NCBI RefSeq assembly: GCF_964355755.1 | Contig: NW_027306095.1 | Location: 310,001-374,000 of the forward strand | Origin: Antedon mediterranea | Taxonomy: Eukaryota > Echinodermata > Crinoidea > Comatulida > Antedonidae | DNA length: 64,000 nucleotides | Reading direction: 5' to 3' | In this document: piece after piece, positions 37,401-50,164 of the stretch | Numbering within the stretch: position 1 is the stretch's first letter | How the letters are laid out: the number at the start of each line of letters is the position of its first letter | Translations under genes and position numbers: made by a program | Notes under the pieces: generated by a model | The model's input: only the letters and a program-made list of their open reading frames with translations | Databases searched by the model: none | Told to the model about the DNA's origin: nothing

Positions 37401-40400
37401 TTTTGAGTGAAAAGTTTTTTCGAAATGCACAAAATGGTCTAAAATGCGATTTGGAGCTCTTTTGTGCACTTTGATGTTTTGTGTTAAAAGTTTGCTATTT
37501 TGTGCACTTTAATGTTTTGTGTGAAAACTTTTATCGAAATGCTCAAAATTGTCTAAAACGGTTTCAAATGTGATTTTAATCACTTTGATATTTTTGTGTA
37601 ATCAAGTTTTTTCGAAATGCACAATATGGTCTAAAACGTCTCCAAATGCGATTTGAAGCTATTTTGTGCACTTTGATGTTTTTGTGTGAAAAGTTTCATC
37701 GAAATGCACAAAATGGTCTAAAACGTCTCTAAATGCGATTTAAAGCTATTTTGTGCACTTTGATGTTTTTGTGTGAAAAGTTTCATCGAAATGCACAAAA
37801 TGGTCTATAACGTCTCTAAATGCGATTTGAAGCTATTTTGTGCACTTTGATGTTTTTTTGTGAAAAGTTTCATCGAAATGCACAAAATGGTCTAAAACGT
37901 CTCTAAATGCGATTTGAAGCTATTTTGTGCACTTTGTCGTTTTTGTGTGAAAAGTTTCATCGAAATGCTCAAAATGGTCTAAAACGTCTCCAAATGCGAT
38001 TTGAAGCAATTTTGTGCAATTTGATGTTTTTGTGTGAAAAGTTTCATCGAAATGCACAAAATGGTCTAAAACGTCTGCAAATGCGATTTGAAGCTATTTT
38101 GTGCACTTTGATGTTTTTTTGTGAAAAGTTTCATCGAAATGCACAAAATTGTCTAAAACGTCTCTAAATGCGATTTGAAGCTATTTTGTGCACTTTGTCG
38201 TTTTTGTGTGAAAATTTCATCGAAATGCTCAAAATGGTCTAAAACGGTTTCAAATGTGATTTTAATCACTTTGATATTTTTGTGTAATCAAGTTTTTTCG
38301 AAATGCACAATATGGTCTAAAACGTCTCCAAATGCGATTTGAAGCTATTTTGTGCACTTTGATGTTTTTGTGTGAAAAGTTTCATCGAAATGCACAAAAT
38401 GGTCTAAAACGTCTCTAAATGCGATTTAAAGCTATTTTGTGCACTTTGATGTTTTTGTGTGAAAAGTTTCATCGAAATGCACAAAATGGTCTAAAACGTC
38501 TCTAAATGCGATTTGAAGCTGTTTTTGTGTGAAAAGTTTTTTCGAAATACACAAAATGGTCTAAAACGTCTCCAAATACAATTTGGAACTCTTTTGTGCA
38601 CTTTGATGTTTTTTGTCAAAAGTTTTATAGAAATGCTCGAAATGGTCTAAAACGGTTTCAAATGTGATTTTAAGCACTTTGATATTTTTGTGTAATCAAG
38701 TTTCATCGAAATGCACAAAATGGTCTAAAACGTGTTCAAATGCGATTTGAAGCTATTTTGTGATTTTAAGAATTTTGATATTTTTGTGTAATCAAGTTTC
38801 ATCGAATGCACAAACTGGTCTAAACCTCTCAAAATGCGATTTGAAGCTATTTTGTGCACTTTGATGTTTTTGTGTGAAAAGTTTCATCGAAATTCACAAA
38901 ATTGTCTAAAACGTCTCCAAATACAATATTAAGAAATTCTATGCACTTTGATGTTTTTGAGTGAAAAGTTTTTTTCGAAATGCACAAAATGGTCTAAAAC
39001 GTCTCCAAATGCGATTTGGAGCTCTTTTGTGCACTTTGATGTTTTGTGTAAAAAGTTTGCTATTTTGTGCACTTTAATGTTTTGTGTGAAAAGTTTTATC
39101 GAAATGCTCAAAATTGTCTAAAACGGTTTCAAATGTGATTTTAAGCACTTTGATATTTTTGTGTAATCAAGTTTTTTCGAAATGCACAACATGGTCTAAA
39201 ACGTCTCCAAATGCGATTTGAAGCTATTTTGTGCACTTTGATGTTTTTTTGTGAAAAATTTCATCGAAATGCACAAAATGGTCTAAAACGTCTCTAAATG
39301 CGATTTGAAGTTATTTTGTGCACTTTGATGTTTTGTGTGAAAAGTTTTATCGAAATGCTCAAAATTGTCTAAAACGGTTTCAAATGTGATTTTAAGCACT
39401 TTGATATTTTTGTGTAATCAAGTTTCATCGAAATGCACAAAATGGTCTAAAACGTCTGCAAATGCGATTTAAAGCTATTTTGTGCACTTTAATGTTTTGT
39501 GTGAAAAGTTTTATCGAAATTCTCAAAATGGTCTAAAACGGTTTCAAATGTGATTTTAAGCACTTTGATGTTTTTGTGTAATCAAGTTTCATCGAAATGC
39601 ACAAAATGGTTTAAAACGTCTGCAAATGCGATTTGAAGCTATTTTGTGCACTTTGATGTTTTTGTGTGAAAAGTTTCATCGAAATGCACAAAATTGTCTA
39701 AAACGTTTCCAAATACGATATTAAGCTATTGTATGCACTTTGATGTTTTTGAGTGAAAAGTTTTTTCGAAATGCACAAAATGGTCTAAAATGCGATTTGG
39801 AGCTCTTTTGTGCACTTTGATGTTTTGTGTTAAAAGTTTGCTATTTTGTGCACTTTAATGTTTTGTGTGAAAACTTTTATCGAAATGCTCAAAATTGTCT
39901 AAAACGGTTTCAAATGTGATTTTAATCACTTTGATATTTTTGTGTAATCAAGTTTTTTCGAAATGCACAATATGGTCTAAAACGTCTCCAAATGCGATTT
40001 GAAGCTATTTTGTGCACTTTGATGTTTTTGTGTGAAAAGTTTCATCGAAATGCACAAAATGGTCTAAAACGTCTCTAAATGCGATTTAAAGCTATTTTGT
40101 GCACTTTGATGTTTTTGTGTGAAAAGTTTCATCGAAATGCACAAAATGGTCTAAAACGTCTCTAAATGCGATTTGAAGCTATTTTGTGCACTTTGATGTT
40201 TTTTTGTGAAAAGTTTCATCGAAATGCACAAAATGGTCTAAAACGTCTCTAAATGCGATTTGAAGCTATTTTGTGCACTTTGTCGTTTTTGTGTGAAAAG
40301 TTTCATCGAAATGCTCAAAATGGTCTAAAACGTCTCCAAATGCGATTTGAAGCAATTTTGTGCAATTTGATGTTTTTGTGTGAAAAGTTTCATCGAAATG

Positions 40401-43008
40401 CACAAAATGGTCTAAAACGTCTGCAAATGCGATTTGAAGCTATTTTGTGCACTTTGATGTTTTTTTGTGAAAAGTTTCATCGAAATGCACAAAATTGTCT
40501 AAAACGTCTCTAAATGCGATTTGAAGTTATTTTGTGCACTTTGTCGTTTTTGTGTGAAAATTTCATCGAAATGCTCAAAATGGTCTAAAACGTCTCCAAA
40601 TGCGATTTGAAGCAATTTTGTGCACTTTGATGTTTTTGTGTGAAAAGTTTCATCGAAATGCACAAAATGGTCTAAAACGTCTGCAAATGCGATTTGAAGC
40701 TATTTTGTGCACTTTGTCGTTTTTGTGTGAAAAGTTTTTTCGAAATGCACAAAATGGTCTAAAACGTCTCCAATTGCGATTTGAAGTTATTTTGTGCACT
40801 TTGATTTTTTGTGTGAAAAGTTTTATCGAAATGCTCAAAATGGTCTAAAACGGTTTCAAATGTGATTTTAAGCACTTTGATATTTTTGTGTAATCAAGTT
40901 TCATCGAAATGCACAAAATGGTCTAAAACGTCTGCAAATGCGATTTAAAGCTATTTTGTGCACTTTAATGTTTTGTGTGAAAAGTTTTATCGAAATTCTC
41001 AAAATGGTCTAAAACGGTTTCAAATGTGATTTTAAGCACTTTGATGTTTTTGTGTAATCAAGTTTCATCGAAATGCACTAAAAGGTTTAAAACGTCTGCA
41101 AATGCGATTTGAAGCTATTTTGTGCACTTTGATGTTTTTGAGTGAAAAGTTTTTTCGAAATGCACAAAATGGTCTAAAACGTCTCCCAATGCGATTTGGA
41201 GCTCTTTTGTGCACTTTGATGTTTTGTGTAAAAAGTTTGCTATTTTGTGCACTTTAATGTTTTGTGTGAAAAGTTTTATCGAAATGCTCAAAATTGTCTA
41301 AAACGGTTTCAAATGTGATTTTAAGTACTTTGATATTTTTGTGTAATCAAGTTTTTTCGAAATGCACAACATGGTCTAAAACGTCTCCAAATGCGATTTG
41401 AAGCTATTTTGTGCACTTTGATGTTTTTGTGTGAAAAGTTTCATCGAAATACACAAAATGGTCTAAAACGTCTCTAAATGCGATTTGAAGCTATTTTGTG
41501 CACTTTTATGTTTTTGTGTGAAAAGTTTCATCGAAATGCACAAAATGGTCTAAAACGTCTCTAAATGCGATTTGAAGCTATTTTGTGCACTTTGATGTTT
41601 TTGTGTGAAAAGTTTCATCGAAATGCACAAAATTGTCTAAAACGTCTCCAAATACGATATTAAGCTATTGTATGCACTTTGTTGTTTTTGAGTGAAAAGT
41701 TTTTTCGAAATGCACAAAATTGTCTAAAACGTCCCCAAATGCGATTTTGAGCTCTTTTGTGCACTTTGATGTTTTGTGTAAAAAGTTTGCTATTTTGTGC
41801 ACTTTAATGTTTTGTGTGAAAAGTTTTATCGAAATGCTCAAAATTGTCTAAAACGGTTTCAAATGTGATTTTAAGCACTTTGATATTTTTGTGTAATCAA
41901 GTTTTTTCGAAATGCACAACATGGTCTAAAACGTCTCCAAATGCGATTTGAAGCTATTTTGTGCACTTTGATGTTTTTGTGTGAAAAGTTTCATCGAAAT
42001 GCACAAAATGGTCTAAAACGTCTCTAAATGCGATTTGAAGCTATTTTGTGCACTTTGTCGTTTTTGTGTGAAAAGTTTTTTCGAAATGCACAAAATGGTC
42101 TAAAACGTCTCCAATTGCGATTTGAAGTTATTTTGTGCACTTTGATGTTTTGTGTGAAAAGTTTTATCGAAATGCTCAAAATGGTCTAAAACGGTTTCAA
42201 ATGTGATTTTAAGCACTTTGATGTTTTTGTGTAATCAAGTTTCATCGAAATGCACAAAATGGTTTAAAACGTCTGCAAATGCGATTTGAAGCTATTTTGT
42301 GCACTTTGATGTTTTTGTGTGAAAAGTTTCATCGAAATGCACAAAATTGTCTAAAACGTCTCCAAATGCGATTTGAAGCTATTTTGTGCACTTTGATGTT
42401 TTTGTGTGAAAAGTTTCATCGAAATACACAAAATGGTCTAAAACGTCTCTAAATGCGATTTGAAGCTATTTTGTGCACTTTGATGTTTTTGTGTGAAAAG
42501 TTTCATCGAAATGCACAAAATGGTCTAAAACGTCTCTAAATGCGATTTGAAGCTATTTTGTGCACTTTGATGTTTTTGTGTGAAAAGTTTCATCGAAATG
42601 CACAAAATGGTCTAAAACGTCTCTAAATGCGATTTGAAGCTATTTTGTGCACTTTGATGTTTTTTTGTGAAAAGTTTTATCGAAATTCTCAAAATGGTCT
42701 AAAACGGTTTCAAATGTGATTTTAAGCACTTTTATGTTTTTGTGTAATCAAGTTTCATCGAAATGCACTAAATGGTTTAAAACGTCTGCAAATGCGATTT
42801 GAAGCTATTTTGTGCACTTTGATGTTTTTGTGTGAAAAGTTTCATCGAAATGCACAAAATTGTCTAAAACGTCTCCAAATACGATATTAAACTATTGTAT
42901 GCACTTTGATGTTTTTGAGTGAAAAGTTTTTTCGAAATGCACAAAATGGTCTAAAACGTCTCCAAATGCGATTTGGAGCTCTTTTGTGCACTTTGATGTT
43001 TTGTGTAA

Positions 43009-45834
43009 AAAGTTTGCTATTTTGTGCACTTTATTGTTTTGTGTGAAAAGTTTTATCGAAATGCTCTAAATGGTCTAAAACGGTTTCAAATGTGATTTTA
43101 AGCACTTTGATATTTTTGTGTAATCAAGTTTCATCGAAATGCACAAAATGGTCTAAAACGTCTGCAAATGCGATTTAAAGCTATTTTGTGCACTTTGATG
43201 TTTTTGTGTGAAAAGTTTCATCGAAATGCACAAAATGGTCTAAAACGTCTCTAAATGCGATTTGAAGCTATTTTGTGCACTTTGATGTTTTTGTGTGAAA
43301 AGTTTCATCGAAATGCACAAAATGGTCTAAAACGTCTCTAAATGCGATTTGAAGCTATTTTGTGCACTTTGATGTTTTTGTGTGAAAACTTTCATCAAAA
43401 TGCTCAAAATGGTCTAAAACGTCTCCAAATGCGATTTGAAGCTATTTTGTGCACTTTGTCGTTTTTGTGTGAAAAGTTTTTTCGAAATGCACAAAATGGT
43501 CTAAAACGTCTCCAAATGCGATTTGAAGCAATTTTGTGCACTTTGATGTTTTGTGTAATCCAGTTTCATCGAAATGTACAAAATTGTCAAAAACGTCTCT
43601 AAATGCGATTTGAAGCTATTTTGTGCACTTTGTCGTTTTTGTGTGAAAAGTTTTTTCGAAATGCACAAAATGGTCTAAAACGTCTCCAATTGCGATTTGA
43701 AGTTATTTTGTGCACTTTGATGTTTTGTGTGAAAAGTTTTATCGAAATGCTCAAAATGGTCTAAAACGGTTTCAAATGTGATTTTAAGCACTTTGATATT
43801 TTTGTATAATCAAGTTAAATCGAAATAGACAAAATGGTCTAAAACGTCTGCAAATGCGATTTAAAGCTATTTTGTGCACTTTAATGTTTTGTGTGAAAAG
43901 TTTTATCGAAATTCTCAAAATGGTCTAAAACGGTTTCAAATGTGATTTTAAGCACTTTGATGTTTTTGTGTAATCAAGTTTCATCGAAAAGCACAAAATG
44001 GTTTAAAACGTCTGAAGCTATTTTGTGCACTTTGATGTTTTTGTGTGAAAAGTTTCATCGAAATGCACAAAATTGTCTAAAACGTTTCCAAATACGATAT
44101 TAAGCTATTGTATGCACTTTGATGTTTTTGAGTGAAAAGTTTTTTCGAAATGCACAAAATGGTCTAAAACGTCTCCAAATGCGATTTGAAGCTATTTTGT
44201 GCACTTTGATGTTTTTTTCTGAAAAGTTTCATCGAAATGCACAAAATGGTCTAAAACGTCTCTAAATGCGATTTGAAGCTATTTTGTGCACTTTGATGTT
44301 TTTGTGTGAAAAGTTTCATCGAAATGCACAAAATGGTCTAAAACGTCTCTAAATGCGATTTGAAGTTATTTTGTGCACTTTGATGTTTTGTGTGAAAAGT
44401 TTTATCGAAATGCTCAAAATGGTCTAAAACGGTTTCAAATGTGATTTTAAGCACTTTGATATTTTTGTGTAATCAAGTTTCATCGAAATGCACAAAATGG
44501 TCTAAAACGTCTCCAAATGCGATTTGAAGCTATTTTGTGCACTTTGATGTTTTGTGTGAAAAGTTTTATCGAAATTCTCAAAATGGTCTAAAACGGTTTC
44601 AAATGTGATTTTAAGCACTTTTATGTTTTTGTGTAATCAAGTTTCATCGAAATGCACAAAATGGTTTAAAACGTCTGCAAATGCGATTTGAAGCTATTTT
44701 GTGCACTTTGATGTTTTTGTGTGAAAAGTTTCATCGAAATGCACAAAATTGTCTAAAACGTTTCCAAATACGATATTAAGCTATTGTATGCACTTTGATG
44801 TTTTTGAGTGAAAAGTTTTTTCGAAATGCACAAAATGGTCTAAAACGTCTCCAAATGCGATTTGGAGCTCTTTTGTGCACTTTGATGTTTTGTGTAAAAA
44901 GTTTGCTATTTTGTGCACTTTAATGTTTTGTGTGAAAAGTTTTATCGAAATGCTCAAAATTGTCTAAAACGGTTTCAAATGTGATTTTAAGCACTTTGAT
45001 ATTTTTGTGTAATCAAGTTTCATCGAAATGCACAAAATGGTCTAAAACGTCTGCAAATGCGATTTAAAGCTATTTTGTGCACTTTGATGTTTTTGTGTGA
45101 AAAGTTTCATCGAAATGCACAAAATGGTCTAAAACGTCTCTAAATGCGATTTGAAGCTATTTTGTGCACTTTGATGTTTTTTTCTGAAAAGTTTCATCGA
45201 AATGCACAAAATGGTCTAAAACGTCTCCAAATGCGATTTGAAGCTATTTTGTGCACTTTGATGTTTTTGTGTGAAAAGTTTATTCGAAATGCACAAAATG
45301 GTCTAAAACGTCTCCAAATGCGATTTGAAGTTATTTTGTGCACTTTGATGTTTTGTGTGAAAAGTTTTATCGAAATGCTCAAAATGGTCTAAAACGGTTT
45401 CAAATGTGATTTTAAGCACTTTGATATTTTTGTGTAATCAAGTTTCATCGAAATGCTCAAAATGGTCTAAAACGTCTCCAAATGCGATTTGAAGCTATTT
45501 TGTGCACTTTGATGTTTTTTTGTGAAAAGTTTCATCGAAATGCACAAAATGGTCTAAAACGTCTCTAAATGCGATTTGAAGCTATTTTGTGCACTTTGAT
45601 GTTTTTTTGTGAAAAGTTTCATCGAAATGCACAAAATGGTCTAAAACGTCTCTAAATGCGATTTGAAGCTATTTTGTGCACTTTGATGTTTTTTTGTGAA
45701 AAGTTTCATCGAAATGCACAAAATTGTCTAAAACGTCTCTAAATGCGATTTGAAGCTATTTTGTGCACTTTGTCGTTTTTGTGTGAAAAGTTTCATCGAA
45801 ATGCACAAAATGGTCTAAAACGTCTGCAAATGCG
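43009..45834 (+). repeat. Mosaic satellite, start of the cassette-poor domain
   Basis: A, S, B and C monomers predominate, with only one GAGCTC (44875). Notable changes are an F monomer at 43516-43602, TTGTATAATCAAGTTAAATCG with AATAGACAAAATGG near 43801, and a 13-bp loss near 44010 (AAAACGTCTGAAGC in place of AAAACGTCTGCAAATGCGATTTGAAGC). TTTTTTTCTGAAAAG variants occur at 44212 and 45178. No multi-kilobase period is obvious within the segment, although its parts recur later (for example the GTTAAATCG motif at 46980, 49987, 52491, 53341, 55061, 58345 and 61458). Confidence 0.85.
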
Positions 45835-48800
45835 ATTTGAAGCTATTTTGTGCACTTTGTCGTTTTTGTGTGAAAAGTTTTTTCGAAATGCACAAAATGG
45901 TCTAAAACGTCTCCAATTGCGATTTGAAGTTATTTTGTGCACTTTGATGTTTTGTGTGAAAAGTTTTATCGAAATGCTCAAAATGGTCTAAAACGGTTTC
46001 AAATGTGATTTTAAGCACTTTGATATTTTTGTGTAATCAAGTTTCATCGAAATGCACAAAATGGTCTAAAACGTCTGCAAATGCGATTTAAAGCTATTTT
46101 GTGCACTTTAATGTTTTGTGTGAAAAGTTTTATCGAAATTCTCAAAATGGTCTAAAACGGTTTCAAATGTGATTTTAAGCACTTTGATGTTTTTGTGTAA
46201 TCAAGTTTCATCGAAATGCACAAAATGGTTTAAAACGTCTGCAAATGCGATTTGAAGCTATTTTGTGCACTTTGATGTTTTTGTGTGAAAAGTTTCATCG
46301 AAATGCACAAAATTGTCTAAAACGTCTCCAAATACGATATTAAGCTATTTTGTGCACTTTAATGTTTTTGTGTGAAAAGTTTCATCGAAATGCACAAAAT
46401 GGTCTAAAACGTCTGCAAATGCGATTTGAAGCTATTTTGTGCACTTTGTCGTTTTTGTGTGAAAAGTTTCATCGAAATGCTCAAAATGGTCTAAAACGTC
46501 TCCAAATGCGATTTGAAGCAATTTTGTGCACTTTGATGTTTTTGTGTGAAAAGTTTCATCGAAATGCACAAAATGGTCTCTAAAACGTCTGCAAATGCGA
46601 TTTGAAGCTATTTTGTGCACTTTGTCGTTTTTGTGTGAAAAGTTTTTTCGAAATGCACAAAATGGTCTAAAACGTCTCCAAATGCGATTTGAAGCAATTT
46701 TGTGCACTTTGATGTTTTGTGTAATCCAGTTTCATCGAAATGTACAAAATTGTCTAAAACGTCTCTAAATGCGATTTGAAGCTATTTTGTGCACTTTGTC
46801 GTTTTTGTGTGAAAAGTTTTTTCGAAATGCACAAAATGGTCTAAAGCGTCTCCAATTGCGATTTGAAGTTATTTTGTGCACTTTGATGTTTTGTGTGAAA
46901 AGTTTTATCGAAATGCTCAAAATGGTCTAAAACGGTTTCAAATGTGATTTTAAGCACTTTGATATTTTTGTATAATCAAGTTAAATCGAAATGCACAAAA
47001 TGGTCTAAAACGTCTGCAAATGCGATTTAAAGCTATTTTGTGCACTTTAATGTTTTGTGTGAAAAGTTTTATCGAAATTCTCAAAATGGTCTAAAACGGT
47101 TTCAAATGTGATTTTAAGCACTTTGATGTTTTTGTGTAATCAAGTTTCATCGAAAAGCACAAAATGGTTTAAAACGTCTGCAAATGCGATTTGAAGCTAT
47201 TTTGTGCACTTTGATGTTTTTGTGTGAAAAGTTTCATCGAAATGCACAAAATTGTCTAAAACGTTTCCAAATACGATATTAAGCTATTGTATGCACTTTG
47301 ATATTTTTGAGTGAAAAGTTTTTTCGAAATGCACAAAATGGTCTAAAACGTCTCCAAATGCGATTTAAAGCTATTTTGTGCACTTTGATGTTTTTTTCTG
47401 AAAAGTTTCATCGAAATGCACAAAATGGTCTAAAACGTCTCTAAATGCGATTTGAAGCTATTTTGTGCACTTTGATGTTTTTGTGTGAAAAGTTTCATCG
47501 AAATGCACAAAATGGTCTAAAACGTCTCTAAATGCGATTTGAAGCTATTTTGTGCACTTTGATGTTTTTTTGTGAAAAGTTTCATCGAAATGCACAAAAT
47601 GGTCTAAAACGTCTCTAAATGCGATTTGAAGCTATTTCGTGCACTTTGTCGTTTTTGTGTGAAAAGTTTCATCGAAATGCACAAAATGGTCTAAAACGTC
47701 TCCAAATGCGATTTGAAGCAATTTTGTGCACTTTGATGTTTTTGTGTGAAAAGTTTCATCGAAATGCACAAAATGTTCTAAAACGTCTGCAAATGCGATT
47801 TGAAGCTATTTTGTGCACTTTGATGTTTTTTTGTGAAAAGTTTCATCGAAATGCACAAAATTGTCTAAAACGTCTCTAAATGCGATTTGAAGCTATTTTG
47901 TGCACTTTGATGTTTTTTTGTGAAAAGTTTCATCGAAATGCACAAAATGGTCTAAAACGTCTCTAAATGCGATTTGAAGCTATTTTGTGCACTTTGATGT
48001 TTTTTTGTGAAAAGTTTCATCGAAATGCACAAAATGGTCTAAAACGTCTCTAAATGCGATTTGAAGCTATTTTGTGCACTTTGTCGTTTTTGTGTGAAAA
48101 GTTTCATCGAAATGCTCAAAATGGTCTAAAACGTCTCCAAATGCGATTTGAAGCAATTTTGTGCACTTTGATGTTTTTGTGTGAAAAGTTTCATCGAAAT
48201 GCACAAAATGGTCTAAAACGTCTGCAAATGCGATTTGAAGCTATTTTGTGCACTTTGATGTTTTTTTGTGAAAAGTTTCATCGAAAGGCACAAAATTGTC
48301 TAAAACGTCTCTAAATGCGATTTGAAGCTATTTTGTGCACTTTGTCGTTTTTGTGTGAAAAGTTTCATCGAAATTCCCAAAATGGTCTAAAACATCTCCA
48401 AATGCGATTTGAAGCAATTTTGTGCACTTTGATGTTTTTGTGTGAAAAGTTTCATCGAAATGCACAAAATGGTCTAAAACGTCTGCAAATGCGATTTGAA
48501 GCTATTTTGTGCACTTTGTCGTTTTTGTGTGAAAAGTTTTTTCGAAATGCACAAAATGGTCTAAAACGTCTCCAAATGCGATTTGAAGCAATTTTGTGCA
48601 CTTTGATGTTTTGTGTAATCCAGTTTCATCGAAATGTACAAAATTGTCTAAAACGTCTCTAAATGCGATTTGAAGCTATTTTGTGCACTTTGTCGTTTTT
48701 GTGTGAAAAGTTTTTTAGAAATGCACAAAATGGTCTAAAACGTCTCCAAATGCGATTTGAAGCAATTTTGTGCACTTTGATGTTTTGTGTAATCCAGTTT

Positions 48801-50164
48801 CATCGAAATGTACAAAATTGTCTAAAACGTCTCTAAATGCGATTTGAAGCTATTTTGTGCACTTTGTCGTTTTTGTGTGAAAAGTTTTTTCGAAATGCAC
48901 AAAATGGTCTAAAACGTCTCCAATTGCGATTTGAAGTTATTTTGTGCACTTTGATGTTTTGTGTGAAAAGTTTTATCGAAATGCTCAAAATGGTCTAAAA
49001 CGGTTTCAAATGTGATTTTAAGCACTTTGATATTTTTGTGTAATCAAGTTTCATCGAAATTCACAAAATGGTCTAAAACGTCTGCAAATGCGATTTAAAG
49101 CTATTTTGTGCACTTTAATGTTTTGTGTGAAAAGTTTTATCGAAATTCTCAAAATGGTCTAAAACGGTTTCAAATGTGATTTTAAGCACTTTGATGTTTT
49201 TGTGTAATCAAGTTTCATCGAAATGCACAAAATGGTTTAAAACGTCTGCAAATGCGATTTGAAGCTATTTTGTGCACTTTGATGTTTTTGTGTGAAAAGT
49301 TTCATCGAAATGCACAAAATTGTCTAAAACGTCTCCAAATACGATATTAAGCTATTTTGTGCACTTTGATGTTTTTGTGTGAAAAGTTTCATCGAAATGC
49401 ACAAAATGGTCTAAAACGTCTGCAAATGCGATTTGAAGCTATTTTGTGCACTTTGTCGTTTTTGTGTGAAAAGTTTCATCGAAATGCTCAAAATGGTCTA
49501 AAACGTCTCCAAATGCGATTTGAAGCAATTTTGTGCACTTTGATGTTTTTGTGTGAAAAGTTTCATCGAAATGCACAAAATGGTCTCTAAAACGTCTGCA
49601 AATACGATTTGAAGCTATTTTGTGCACTTTGTCGTTTTTGTGTGAAAAGTTTTTTCGAAATGCACAAAATGGTCTAAAACGTCTCCAAATGCGATTTGAA
49701 GCAATTTTGTGCACTTTGATGTTTTGTGTAATCCATTTTCATCGAAATGTACAAAATTGTCTAAAACGTCTCTAAATGCGATTTGAAGCTATTTTGTGCA
49801 CTTTGTCGTTTTTGTGTGAAAAGTTTTTTCGAAATGCACAAAATGGTCTAAAACGTCTCCAATTGCGATTTGAAGTTATTTTGTGCACTTTGATGTTTTG
49901 TGTGAAAAGTTTTATCGAAATGCTCAAAATGGTCTAAAACGGTTTCAAATGTGATTTTAAGCACTTTGATATTTTTGTATAATCAAGTTAAATCGAAATG
50001 CACAAAATGGTCTAAAACGTCTGCAAATGCGATTTAAAGCTATTTTGTGCACTTTAATGTTTTGTGTGAAAAGTTTTATCGAAATTCTCAAAATGGTCTA
50101 AAACGGTTTCAAATGTGATTTTAAGCACTTTGATGTTTTTGTGTAATCAAGTTTCATCGAAATG
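45835..50164 (+). repeat. Segment 45.8-47.2 kb repeated at 48.8-50.2 kb
   Basis: Frames at 46350 and 46432 recur at 49357 and 49439 (+3007 bp), with the distinctive AAATGGTCTCTAAAACG insertion near 46572 and 49579 and the GTTAAATCG motif near 46980 and 49987. The match covers about 45835-47157 against 48842-50164. Between them (47158-48841) are A, S and F monomers and no GAGCTC. The same 45.7-47.0 kb segment also matches 51.2-52.5 kb at +5510 bp. Confidence 0.83.

Larger units (their letters stand above)
27240..43008 (+). repeat. 7868-bp tandem duplication, two copies
   Basis: Copy 1 is about 27240-35107 and copy 2 about 35108-43008. Exact +7868 bp recurrences include frames 27693/35561, 28715/36583, 30039/37907, 31061/38929, 32385/40253 and 32732/40600, GAGCTC 27240/35108, and the private TCTATAACG change 29938/37806. 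The duplication therefore happened after the 2346-bp array formed and carried it along. Copies differ at only a few places, such as TTTGATTTTTTG at 40801, CTTTTATG at 41503 and GCGATTTTGAGCTC at 41742. The match ends where GTGTTAAAAG (35135) meets GTGTAAAAAG (43003). Confidence 0.93.

Noticed and set aside
48315-48662. 115-residue plus-strand frame, repeated at 56666 and 59950
   Set aside because: It is again a run of 87-bp A, S and F monomers. Its repetition follows the 3284-bp duplication and not gene conservation, and the frame closes as soon as a variant monomer shifts or stops it.
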